Shown here: in pieces, positions 17,869 to 25,489 of the stretch
Layout of the letters: each line of letters starts with the position of its first letter
Numbering within the stretch: the stretch's first letter is position 1
Origin: UBA8106 sp964569695
Lineage (GTDB): Bacteria > Acidobacteriota > Vicinamibacteria > Vicinamibacterales > UBA823
Assembly (NCBI GenBank): GCA_964569695.1
Contig: CAZMUA010000007.1
Location: 62,001-126,000, forward strand
Reading direction: 5' to 3'
DNA: 64,000 nucleotides
Translations under genes and position numbers: made by a program
The notes under the pieces: model-generated
What the model was told of the DNA's origin: nothing
Databases searched by the model: none
What the model saw: only the letters and a program-made list of their open reading frames with translations

Positions 17869-18420
17869 TTATGAATCCTCTCTCCGGTACAGACCTGAAC
17901 GCCCTCCAGATTTTCGGATCAGACGAATCTCACCAATGACCATCTCACGGTCGATCGCTTTCACCATGTCGTAAATTGTTAATGCTGCAACCGTTACTGC
18001 CGTGAGTGCCTCCATTTCAACTCCAGTTTTTGCATCCGTTCGAACGCACGCTTCAATGTCGTATCCGTCAGGACGGTCACGAAGATCGATCGAAACATGG
18101 TTCAGCGGTAAAGGATGACAAAGTGGAATCAACTCAGCCGTTCGTTTTGCAGCCATAATGCCAGCCAAGCGAGCAGCCTGCAAGGGATCCCCCTTGGCTA
18201 TTTGACCACTTCGAATAGCCCGTAATGCTTTAGGACCAATTCGAATCATACCCCTGGCTGTAGCCTCTCGTGTGGTTACGGGCTTCGCGCCTACATTGAC
18301 CATTCGTGTCTGCCCTCGCCCATCAATATGCGACAACTTAGGTGCAGGAACCCGAGGCGATCGCTTAGGAACCTTACGTTGATTGACTGACTGTCGTTTA
18401 CGCTTACTCTTCTTCACCAC
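17869..18420 (-). CDS. moaC: Cyclic pyranopterin monophosphate synthase MoaC
   Basis: About 183 residues. MoaC hallmarks are all present: LSHIDGRGQTRMVNVG, the AGIMAAKRTAELIPLCHPLPL box and KTGVEMEALTAVTVAALTIYDM. It converts the MoaA product to cyclic pyranopterin monophosphate in molybdenum-cofactor synthesis. I choose the GTG at 18420 (a second GTG follows at 18417), with an AAGG upstream; this overlaps the rex stop by 17 bp. The longer open frame to 18456 would overlap rex by 53 bp. The first 25 residues are very basic (Lys/Arg-rich), longer than usual for MoaC. No other moa genes are in the window. Confidence 0.92.
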   Translation of the reverse strand: MVKKSKRKRQSVNQRKVPKRSPRVPAPKLSHIDGRGQTRMVNVGAKPVTTREATARGMIRIGPKALRAIRSGQIAKGDPLQAARLAGIMAAKRTAELIPLCHPLPLNHVSIDLRDRPDGYDIEACVRTDAKTGVEMEALTAVTVAALTIYDMVKAIDREMVIGEIRLIRKSGGRSGLYRREDS

Positions 18421-19045
18421 GGTCAGACCTTGCCAAGTAAAATGACAGACTTTCAAGAGACACTGTCAGGTCAACATTTTTCATCTTTACGTCCTCAGGA
18501 ACACGTAATGAACCAGGAGAAAAATTCAGAATAGCCTTAATGCCGGACAAAACAACCTTATCAACTACTGTTTGCGCGGATCGAATCGGCACAGCAATTA
18601 TTGCGATTGCGATGTTTTCACGTTTGGTCACCCGTTTAAGTTCCCTAATATCATAGATAGGAATGCCATTTCGTGACCTTGTACCGACTTTTTCACGGAG
18701 GTTATCAAATAGCGCGGCAACTCGGAATCCTTCCTGCTTGAAACCATGATAGTCGGCTAGTGCAAGTCCTAAATTCCCCGCTCCCATGATCGCCACTGTG
18801 AGGCCGCAATCCAGGCCCAGTATGTGCTGCAACTGGCGTCGTAAATCTTTCACATAATAGCCAACACCGCGCACTCCAAGTTCTCCAAAATGCGCAAGGT
18901 CTTTGCGAATCTGAGCCGCATTTAAACCAAAATCTTCGGCAAGTGATTTTGAAGATATTGCACGAACACCAGAAGCCTCCAACTGATCGAGGCAACGTAA
19001 ATAAACAGACAAGCGATTAGTCGTGAACTCCGAGATATCAGACAC
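18404..19045 (-). CDS. rex: Redox-sensing transcriptional repressor Rex
   Basis: 213 residues, GTG start. An N-terminal winged helix (about 8-75, with AAQIRKDLAHFGELGVRGVGY) precedes an NAD(H)-binding Rossmann domain with GAGNLG at 88-93. The C-terminal swapped helix (LSFYLARSD) is present. Rex binds its operators when NADH/NAD is low and controls fermentative or respiratory genes. It lies in a run with plsC-like, moaC and fadD-like genes. I could not find a convincing full Rex operator in its own upstream region. Confidence 0.92.
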   Translation of the reverse strand: MSDISEFTTNRLSVYLRCLDQLEASGVRAISSKSLAEDFGLNAAQIRKDLAHFGELGVRGVGYYVKDLRRQLQHILGLDCGLTVAIMGAGNLGLALADYHGFKQEGFRVAALFDNLREKVGTRSRNGIPIYDIRELKRVTKRENIAIAIIAVPIRSAQTVVDKVVLSGIKAILNFSPGSLRVPEDVKMKNVDLTVSLESLSFYLARSDRGEEE

Positions 19046-19150
19046 GGGTTACCGCCTATAATCGATAGTCAGGACCTCTGAAGTCAAAAACTTCACTCGG
19101 ATTAGAATGACCATAGTAATCGATTCAATCACGTGTTGATACACGATTAA

Positions 19151-19921
19151 CTATTCGCTTTCGGTTAACGGCCTAGTAGATTTCCATCGCCTCAACATAT
19201 CCTCAATTGAAGATCTTGTCTCGGCTATCAGCTCTTCTCGGTCTGCAAATTCTCGATCTCTGGTGCTAATTGGTGAACCGAACTGCACGTGGACAGTCAC
19301 TGGATTTAATAGAGCACTCCCTCGCCGCATCACTGCACGACCACCATGCATTGCTACCGGTATGATTGGAACATGAGCGCGTACCGCCATGATGAAGCCT
19401 CCCTTCTTAAATGGGAGCAGTTCATCTGTTTGACTACGTGTGCCTTCAGGAAATATTAAGAACGAACTACCTTCACGGAGACTATTAACCGCCTGATCAA
19501 TTGCAAGGTTACTTTGGTCTCGATTACCCCGGTCAATCGCAACGAAACCTCCAAGCTTAAATGCAAGACCTAGGATTGGAATTTTTTGCAAACCTGCCTT
19601 GTAGAGAATATTAATATTTGGATAATGCGGGGAAAGCAATAAAAACAAAACTAACGGTTCGATATTACTCGTATGGTTCGCGCAGTAAACAACTACTCGC
19701 CTAGGTTGAACTTCCGTCAGCCCAGAAGACCAAACTCGTATGCCAGCTAATCGAAAGGCTAGGTGAACACCTAGATAGCCTGTCCAGTACAACACTACCG
19801 GTGAGCGGAATACTAACGCTAGCATAATCGCTGGTGGACCTATGATTAATGTGTACAGGGTGACACTAATATAGGTGACGGAGGTGCGGAGAGCCTTGAT
19901 ACAAAAGCGGAACACTCTCAT
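19151..19921 (-). CDS. plsC: 1-acyl-glycerol-3-phosphate acyltransferase (PlsC-like), H-x4-E variant
   Basis: About 256 residues from ATG 19921 (a TTG two codons earlier is possible). Two N-terminal membrane segments precede the acyltransferase domain. Motif I is usually N-H-x4-D; here it reads NHTSNIE (H83, E88), so the catalytic Asp is replaced by Glu, and the codon is GAA. The FPEGTRS motif III and PIIPVAM motif IV are intact. The reaction is transfer of an acyl chain to lysophosphatidic acid at the inner membrane. The swap may be tolerated or may signal another acceptor. It sits upstream of rex and downstream of the carD terminator. Confidence 0.8.
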   Translation of the reverse strand: MRVFRFCIKALRTSVTYISVTLYTLIIGPPAIMLALVFRSPVVLYWTGYLGVHLAFRLAGIRVWSSGLTEVQPRRVVVYCANHTSNIEPLVLFLLLSPHYPNINILYKAGLQKIPILGLAFKLGGFVAIDRGNRDQSNLAIDQAVNSLREGSSFLIFPEGTRSQTDELLPFKKGGFIMAVRAHVPIIPVAMHGGRAVMRRGSALLNPVTVHVQFGSPISTRDREFADREELIAETRSSIEDMLRRWKSTRPLTESE

Positions 19922-19951
19922 GGTCAAATTTAGAGCATTTGGTCAAGCTTA

Positions 19952-19987
19952 AGAAAAAACCCGATCCAGTGGCAACCGGATCGGGTT
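19952..19987 (-). terminator. Rho-independent terminator of carD
   Basis: Read on the minus strand, a 10-bp stem (AACCCGATCC with GGATCGGGTT) around a 10-nt loop is followed by a T run (19957-19952). It ends the carD transcript 38 bp after the stop codon and insulates carD from plsC. Confidence 0.9.
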
Positions 19988-20025
19988 CATCAAATTCGTT
20001 ATAACAATATTAATAATAAACGAAT

Positions 20026-20628
20026 TTACGAAGCGCGTGCTGTTCGCGTGGTTCGACGTGACCCAACACGTGCCGTGGACTTTGCAGCCTTTGCCGTTTT
20101 TGCCGCTTTTGCACGCCTCGCCACGGCTCGCTTCTTTGCAGCGAAACATTTTTCAAGGGCGCTATCCACACGCTCCTCCACTACCGATGTTTCAAACTGA
20201 CCGACTTCAGCAATTTCCGTTATAACAAGAAACTTCGAGCGATCGAGCATTCGCTTTTCACGAAACGAAAGATTCTTTGAACGACTCAAGTACATCAGAT
20301 TTTTTAGTACGTCAACAGCATCGTAGATTGAACCGCTGCGCATCTTATCCGAGTTGTCTTTAAAACGTCCCTTCCAGTTCTGATGGCTATCAATCTTCCC
20401 TCGACCCAACAGACTGAATAAGACTTCAATTTCATCAGCTTCAATCGCCCGTCGTAACCCAACGTTATCAACGTTCTCTATAGGCACCATGACCGTAGTA
20501 TCACTGGAAGTCATTCGTAATAAATAAAAACCGCCTGTCGTACCTAGAATCGTCTTCTTTTCAATACCTTCTACAATACCGAGTCCGTGATTTGGGTATA
20601 TGACCTTATCACCAACCTTAAATTTCAC
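20026..20628 (-). CDS. carD: CarD-family transcriptional regulator
   Basis: 200 residues. The GTG start is supported by GAGGG 4-5 nt upstream. The N-terminal RNA-polymerase-interaction domain (KVGDKVIYPNHGLGIVEGIE) is intact, followed by the helical CarD C-terminal domain (about 70-160). An added tail (about 165-200) is almost entirely Lys, Arg, Ala and Thr, like histone H1-type tails, and could bind DNA. CarD stabilises the RNA polymerase open complex, notably at rRNA promoters. It has its own promoter (20692-20720) and terminator, so it is a single-gene unit. Confidence 0.92.
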   Translation of the reverse strand: MKFKVGDKVIYPNHGLGIVEGIEKKTILGTTGGFYLLRMTSSDTTVMVPIENVDNVGLRRAIEADEIEVLFSLLGRGKIDSHQNWKGRFKDNSDKMRSGSIYDAVDVLKNLMYLSRSKNLSFREKRMLDRSKFLVITEIAEVGQFETSVVEERVDSALEKCFAAKKRAVARRAKAAKTAKAAKSTARVGSRRTTRTARAS

Positions 20629-20691
20629 TTTGCCCTCAATTCCGTAAGGTAACCCTATAAGAAAGGCGTTTTCACTTTACTAGAGCTTTAC

Positions 20692-20720
20692 AGTTTAAGC
20701 TATTTTTATTAGAAAATCAA
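20692..20720 (-). promoter_or_regulatory. Candidate carD promoter
   Basis: On the minus strand TTGATT (20720-20715) and TAAACT (20697-20692) are 17 bp apart. The predicted leader is about 55-60 nt. A separate perfect TATAAT occurs at 20730-20725 but has no good -35 at the right distance. Confidence 0.4.
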
Positions 20721-20880
20721 CCAAATTATACCTACTATCGCCTTGTGTTCGCCTCATAAAACAATCAAGCAGCTATAGATTGTCCTCCTTCACAATCCCC
20801 TCCGATAAGACTCTCCAGGCTAAACCAAATCCATAAGTTAGACACACTTGCGCCATTCAAACTGCAGTAAAGTACGTGAA

Positions 20881-22215
20881 ATGTTTAACTTCGATCGGTC
20901 TCGCCTTCTCAATAGGTCAAATCACTTTATCCAAGCTGTCTTTAGTGCGCTTGCTTGCACTCTGGTCGTCCTAGTTCCACACGTCCAAGCTAAAGGAATC
21001 CAATTACAAGAATCGACTTCCTCGAATCAAACAACCACTCACGCCACAATCGCTACCATAGCTAAGGAAACCACTATTGCCACCGCACTCGAACACCTTC
21101 ATGAGCAACGCTTAACTACCGCTTCATTTCTTTCACATATTGCGACGATCGAATCTCCATCAGGACAGGAACGCGAACGTGCAGATGCAGTGGCCCATGA
21201 AATGCGTACCGTCGGTCTAGACTCCGTAGTGGTCGATGAGACACCGAATGTAATTGGTATTATTCCTGGACGATCGGAAAAAGCGCTCGTCTTCGTAGCA
21301 ACACTCGATGATTTGGCGACTGTAGCCATCCATCAGAAGGCTGCAATCGCACCACCCAGGATAGATGGAAACCGTCTCGTTGGACCCGGCACTAATACTT
21401 CGTCGACCTCCGCTGCTATTTTAGCTGCAGCCGCTGCCTTAATCACTGCAGGATTCCAACCGAAGCACGACCTCGTATTTGCCGCGGTCGCGCAAGAAGA
21501 GACCGGTTTGGTTGGAATGCAAGCACTGTATGAACAATATAAAGATCGTGCCATTGGATTCATTGATGTACTTGGCGATGGTCGACGAATAAGCTATGGC
21601 GCTATCGGCATTCATTGGTGGAAGATCATTGCAGAAGGACCACCAGGGCATTCCTTATCGGGCGGACTTCCGAACGTAAACCAAGGCATCGCTAGAGCAG
21701 TAGACAGAATTCTTCAACTGCCACACCCAGAAATTCATAGTGAATCTAGTACTGTAATTAACGTGTCTGTGCTTCAAAGCGGCTCGGTCTTTAACCATAA
21801 GCCTTCAACTGGGTGGTTCTCTCTCGATATCCGCTCGCTTGATAATAAAGTTATTCAAATAATCGAAACTGCTGTACAAGCGGAACTACTACAGGTAAGT
21901 CAGGAAACTGGAATAACATTAACAATGGAAGCATTCCAACTCACCCCGGGAGGCCAAATCCCTGGAGCACGAATGTCACGCCTTGTAACTACCGCTGAAG
22001 CCATTGCTAAATATTTAGGGCTGCAGCCAACAGTGAGCAACAGAGGGTCATCCAATATGAATGTGGCAATTGGAAACGGCACGCCCGCGATTGGCCTTGG
22101 AGGATCCCGTGGTGGTGACCGAGCACAGTCGACTGAGTGGGCTGACCTTACAGCCATGATGCGAACAGCCTCTCATGTTGTGCTGCTTGCAGCCATACTT
22201 GGAATGAGTGACTAA
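20881..22215 (+). CDS. Exported M20-family peptidase-like protein with degenerate metal site
   Basis: About 444 residues from ATG 20881 (a TTG at 20848 is the longer option). A signal peptide spans about 17-37 (ending HVQA). The fold is that of M20 dipeptidase/deacylases: GPG, VAQEETGLVGM, GPPGHS and the dimerisation region follow in order. Yet most metal ligands are changed. The usual H-x-D reads T-L-D (141-143), the bridging Asp after GPG reads N-T-S, the Asp of the late S-S-T-D motif reads SSNMN, and the final His reads Q in DRAQSTEW. Only the EE pair (206-207) stays. It is probably not a classical zinc peptidase; a binding role is possible. Confidence 0.75.
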   Translation: MFNFDRSRLLNRSNHFIQAVFSALACTLVVLVPHVQAKGIQLQESTSSNQTTTHATIATIAKETTIATALEHLHEQRLTTASFLSHIATIESPSGQERERADAVAHEMRTVGLDSVVVDETPNVIGIIPGRSEKALVFVATLDDLATVAIHQKAAIAPPRIDGNRLVGPGTNTSSTSAAILAAAAALITAGFQPKHDLVFAAVAQEETGLVGMQALYEQYKDRAIGFIDVLGDGRRISYGAIGIHWWKIIAEGPPGHSLSGGLPNVNQGIARAVDRILQLPHPEIHSESSTVINVSVLQSGSVFNHKPSTGWFSLDIRSLDNKVIQIIETAVQAELLQVSQETGITLTMEAFQLTPGGQIPGARMSRLVTTAEAIAKYLGLQPTVSNRGSSNMNVAIGNGTPAIGLGGSRGGDRAQSTEWADLTAMMRTASHVVLLAAILGMSD

Positions 22216-22271
22216 TCAGAGCTCTCGATGCAAGAAATCAGTGCAGTAATAGCTTGTCTTAGGAGACTTCC

Positions 22272-22856
22272 ATGAGGTCAATTCGACATATTGGCCCAGT
22301 GGTGTATCTGAGCATCATTGTAATTTTCATGCTGAGCGGATCATCGAACCAGCTCGACAGCCAGCCTCGTGACCCTGATTTGGCACCCTACATTCCCACA
22401 CCGCAAGAAGTAGTAAATCGTATGCTTGAGTTAGCTGAGGTCACGACCACCGATATCGTATACGACCTTGGAAGTGGAGATGGACGCATCCCCATCACCG
22501 CGGCAAAAAGATACGGTGCCCGTGGAGTCGGAATCGACTTTGACCCACAACGAATAGCAGAATCCAATGCGAACGCGAGACGTGAAGGTGTCACGGACCG
22601 AGTTGAGTTTATTCTGGGTGATGTACTACAGGCTGACGTGTCTGAAGCGACCGTCGTGACCTTGTATCTCCTGTCCTCTTCAAATATAAAATTACGACCG
22701 ATTTTAACTCGACAACTTTCACCTGGAACCAGGATCGTCTCCCATGCTTTCGACATGGGTGACTGGTTAGCGGACCGCATCGAAATCTTCAAAGACTATC
22801 GAGGAAACCCTCGGACCTTGTATCTCTGGAAATTCGATGGCCAGCCAAAAAATTAA
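22272..22856 (+). CDS. Membrane-anchored SAM-dependent methyltransferase-like protein
   Basis: 194 residues, ATG start with GGAG 6 nt upstream. An N-terminal hydrophobic segment (about 9-24) looks like an anchor or signal peptide. The rest is a short class I methyltransferase fold: motif I YDLGSGDGR, the acidic VGIDFDP at the end of strand 2, ILGDVL, and VVTLYLLSS in place of the usual motif IV. The C-terminal SPGTRIVSHAFDMGDW is typical of a widespread DOT1-like bacterial family. Substrate unknown. If it is exported, lack of SAM in the periplasm would be a problem, so the N-terminus is more likely an anchor with the domain inside. Confidence 0.75.
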   Translation: MRSIRHIGPVVYLSIIVIFMLSGSSNQLDSQPRDPDLAPYIPTPQEVVNRMLELAEVTTTDIVYDLGSGDGRIPITAAKRYGARGVGIDFDPQRIAESNANARREGVTDRVEFILGDVLQADVSEATVVTLYLLSSSNIKLRPILTRQLSPGTRIVSHAFDMGDWLADRIEIFKDYRGNPRTLYLWKFDGQPKN

Positions 22857-22885
22857 ATATGCTGAACATATGCAAAGAATCGCCA

Positions 22886-22894
22886 TGCTATAAT
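22886..22894 (+). promoter_or_regulatory. Extended -10 element upstream of tRNA-Leu
   Basis: TGCTATAAT is an extended -10 element (TGn plus perfect TATAAT). The predicted start is about 45-50 nt before the tRNA. No good -35 is present, as expected for extended -10 promoters. Confidence 0.5.
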
Positions 22895-22948
22895 TATTTT
22901 CCTTCAGGTGATCATTTGCATAGATCTCCGCAGCTAACTTTTATTGAA

Positions 22949-23035
22949 GCCGGAGTGGTGAAATTGGCAGACGCGCGGGATTCAAAATCCCGTAGGGGCA
23001 ACCCTGTGTGGGTTCGAGTCCCACCTCCGGCACCA
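22949..23035 (+). tRNA. tRNA-Leu (anticodon CAA)
   Basis: Acceptor arms GCCGGAG and CTCCGGC pair fully, with discriminator A at 23032 and an encoded CCA (23033-23035). The anticodon arm CGGGA/TCCCG closes loop TTCAAAA, giving CAA for Leu UUG codons. The long variable arm (about 13 nt) is typical of class II tRNA-Leu, and the GGTTCGAGTCC T-arm is canonical. Confidence 0.97.
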
Positions 23036-23067
23036 CCTGAGTGACTATTCCATAAAATTGGTTCCAC

Positions 23068-24429
23068 ATGAACGCTACCAATTTAATCAACAAAAATGTC
23101 GTTGATCGGAAAGTCGCTATCAACACCTATCTCAATAATCGTAGGCATACAAAGGTACTATTTGATTTGCTCGAACCAGAGACGTACTACGATAAACCGA
23201 TACCCCTGCGGCATCCGATTGTCTTCTATGAAGGTCATATTCCTGCTTTCAGTGTTAATTGTTTTCTGAAGAAAGCCCTCGGACAAGCTGGGATTAACCG
23301 TGATCTCGAAATTTTATTTGCGAGAGGAATCGATCCAAGCGACTCTCAGGAAGCGAATAGAGCAGCCATTACGACTTGGCCAGAACGTACGACGGTCCAA
23401 CAATATGCGAGGGAAGCGGACCAAGCGATTCTCGAAATGCTGGCCTCAGCATCGTTGGAAGACGAGACCAAACCGGCCCTCTATAGAGGACAGAGCATCT
23501 TCACAATGCTTGAACACGAGATTATGCATCAGGAAACACTCTTGTATATGTGGCATCGTTTATCTCCCGAACAGAAGAAGAAACCCGCTAACATGGGTCC
23601 TCCAAGGAACGAGTCGGCACCGAAACCAATAGCGGTGCACATACCCCGGGGGAAGACTACACTGGGAAGTCAACTCGACGAAATTCCATTTGGATGGGAT
23701 AACGAATTTCCAGAGTTTGTTATTGATGAAGTTCCCGCTTTTGAAATCGACGTCTATAACGTAACTAATCAGGACTTTCTGGACTTCATCGAGGCTGGAG
23801 GGTACTTGAACAGTAGCCTTTGGTCGCAAGCAGGATGGAACAGACTACAAGCAACTCAACGTTTGCATCCAATGTTCTGGGAACGAATTGGTAACCGCTG
23901 GATGTGGCGTGGAATGTTTGGTCTGAGCCCACTACCGCATAGTTGGCCAGTGTATGTGACGCACGACGAAGCTGCGGCATACGCGCGATGGAAGGGTCAG
24001 CGCCTCCCAACCGAAGCAGAATTCCATCGAGCAGCGTACGGAACACCAAGTGGAACCGAACAATTACACCCATGGGGCGAGGCAGAACCTAGCAAAATCC
24101 ATGGGAACTTTGACTTCGACAACTGGGATCCAGTGTCGGTGGGCTCATATCCTGCCGGGGTAAGTGCGTGGGGTGTGCATGACTTGGTTGGAAACGGCTG
24201 GGAGTGGACCTCTACGGTCTTTAGCGGATTTCCTGGTTTTCAGACAATGGCTTCCTATCCAGAATATTCTTCGGATTTCTTTGATGATGATCACTACGTT
24301 GTCAAAGGAGCCTCTCCAGCGACTGGGCGAGAACTGATCCGCCGTAGCTTCAGAAACTGGTTCCGCCCAGACTACCCATATATGTATGCCAGTTTTCGAT
24401 GTGCGTCCGATGTTGAGTCCACACAATGA
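23068..24429 (+). CDS. egtB: Ergothioneine biosynthesis sulfoxide synthase EgtB
   Basis: 453 residues, ATG start. The N-terminal DinB-like domain carries the iron ligands expected for EgtB: H57 in YEGHIPAF and the H-x3-H pair H150/H154 in EHEIMH. The C-terminal formylglycine-generating-enzyme-like (FGE-sulfatase) domain runs from about 190 to the end, with RLPTEAEFHRAAYG, PWGE, DLVGNGWEWTS and SFRNWFRP. The enzyme joins trimethyl-histidine to a sulfur donor with O2. It overlaps egtD by 4 bp (ATGA). No egtA or egtC is nearby, so it may use cysteine directly, as reported for the Chloracidobacterium enzyme; this is inference. The only gene between it and the methyltransferase at 22.3 kb is tRNA-Leu. 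Confidence 0.93.
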   Translation: MNATNLINKNVVDRKVAINTYLNNRRHTKVLFDLLEPETYYDKPIPLRHPIVFYEGHIPAFSVNCFLKKALGQAGINRDLEILFARGIDPSDSQEANRAAITTWPERTTVQQYAREADQAILEMLASASLEDETKPALYRGQSIFTMLEHEIMHQETLLYMWHRLSPEQKKKPANMGPPRNESAPKPIAVHIPRGKTTLGSQLDEIPFGWDNEFPEFVIDEVPAFEIDVYNVTNQDFLDFIEAGGYLNSSLWSQAGWNRLQATQRLHPMFWERIGNRWMWRGMFGLSPLPHSWPVYVTHDEAAAYARWKGQRLPTEAEFHRAAYGTPSGTEQLHPWGEAEPSKIHGNFDFDNWDPVSVGSYPAGVSAWGVHDLVGNGWEWTSTVFSGFPGFQTMASYPEYSSDFFDDDHYVVKGASPATGRELIRRSFRNWFRPDYPYMYASFRCASDVESTQ

Positions 24430-25412
24430 CACGCACTGACAACGTCTCGATGAGCGTGATGATTGAATCAAAATCTACGCTAGCCATCGATGTAGTCGAA
24501 GGACTTTCGGCTAATCCTAAGCAACTGCCCTCCAAGTACCTTTATGACTCACTGGGCTCACAACTATTTCAAGCAATCTGCGAATTGCCTTGGTACAACA
24601 TTACGAATGGTGAAATTCGACTACTAAAGCAATGTAGCAAGGCAATCATGTCCAGAGCCAAGTCACCAAGAATTTTGGTAGAGCTTGGAAGCGGAAACGG
24701 ATCGAAAATGTTATCGTTGCTGTCGAACTGGCAGATCGGCCAGCAGTCGCCCGTTGTACACTTCGTCGATATCTCGCCCGCCGCCCTGGAACTTTCAACG
24801 CTGATACTCTCTCAGTACAACGATTCGCTGACAGTAGTACCTCACGAATCAACATATGAAAAGGGTCTCGAAGCAGCACTCGCCCAGCGTGACGAGCGAG
24901 ACACGGCGCTTGTACTGTTTTTAGGTTCAAATATCGGTAATCTGAATCAACAAGACGCGGAGCACTTCCTTAAGAACATCCGTACCCGAAGTCGCCCTGG
25001 CGATCGTTTCCTTCTCGGAACAGATCTCGTCAAGCCAGAATGCGATCTATTAATGGCCTACGATGACCCGCTCGGCGTTACAGCAGCTTTCAACAAAAAC
25101 TTACTTGCGCGACTCAATCGAGAACTTGATGCAGACTTCGATTTGTCGCAATTCCATCACCGAGTCGTTTGGAACGCCGTTGCCTCCCGCGTGGAATCTT
25201 ATCTGGAGAGTCAGATTGATCAAGTCGTCTGCTTGACGGGCGCGGGTTGCTGCGTCTCCCTTAGTGCCGGCGAAAGAATCTGGACAGAGAGTTCCTACAA
25301 ATACGAACCGGAAAGCGTTATCGCAATGTGTGAAGGCGTTGGTTTTACACAGCAAGCACAATGGATAGACTCGGATTCCCAGTTTGCTTTGACCCTATTA
25401 GAAACCAAATAA
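24426..25412 (+). CDS. egtD: L-histidine N-alpha-methyltransferase EgtD
   Basis: 328 residues. The start overlaps the egtB stop (ATGA), so translation is coupled. It shows the EgtD/DUF2260 hallmarks: LPSKYLYDSLGSQLF, the SAM motif VELGSGNGSK, FLGSNIGNL, AYDDPLGVTAAFNKN and WTESSYKYEP. The Glu and second Ser of TESS match the histidine-binding Glu and Ser known in mycobacterial EgtD. It trimethylates histidine to hercynine, the substrate of EgtB. The region YYLTRTE of other EgtDs reads WYNITNGE here, a moderate deviation that keeps the Tyr. Confidence 0.93.
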   Translation: MTRTDNVSMSVMIESKSTLAIDVVEGLSANPKQLPSKYLYDSLGSQLFQAICELPWYNITNGEIRLLKQCSKAIMSRAKSPRILVELGSGNGSKMLSLLSNWQIGQQSPVVHFVDISPAALELSTLILSQYNDSLTVVPHESTYEKGLEAALAQRDERDTALVLFLGSNIGNLNQQDAEHFLKNIRTRSRPGDRFLLGTDLVKPECDLLMAYDDPLGVTAAFNKNLLARLNRELDADFDLSQFHHRVVWNAVASRVESYLESQIDQVVCLTGAGCCVSLSAGERIWTESSYKYEPESVIAMCEGVGFTQQAQWIDSDSQFALTLLETK

Positions 25413-25489
25413 CCTCCCAAACAATCGTGGAGTCATTAAGATAATGGCTTTTCAATTAGGCCTTCCTATTTTTAGCAATTCCTGAAAGT

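Noticed and set aside
20780..20796. Possible Rex operator upstream of carD (TTGT...CACAA)
   Set aside because: Only one full half-site (TTCACAA) is present and the other half is degenerate; spacing does not match the Rex consensus.
22859..23044. Small frame covering tRNA-Leu(CAA)
   Set aside because: It translates the tRNA itself; the RNA gene is certain.
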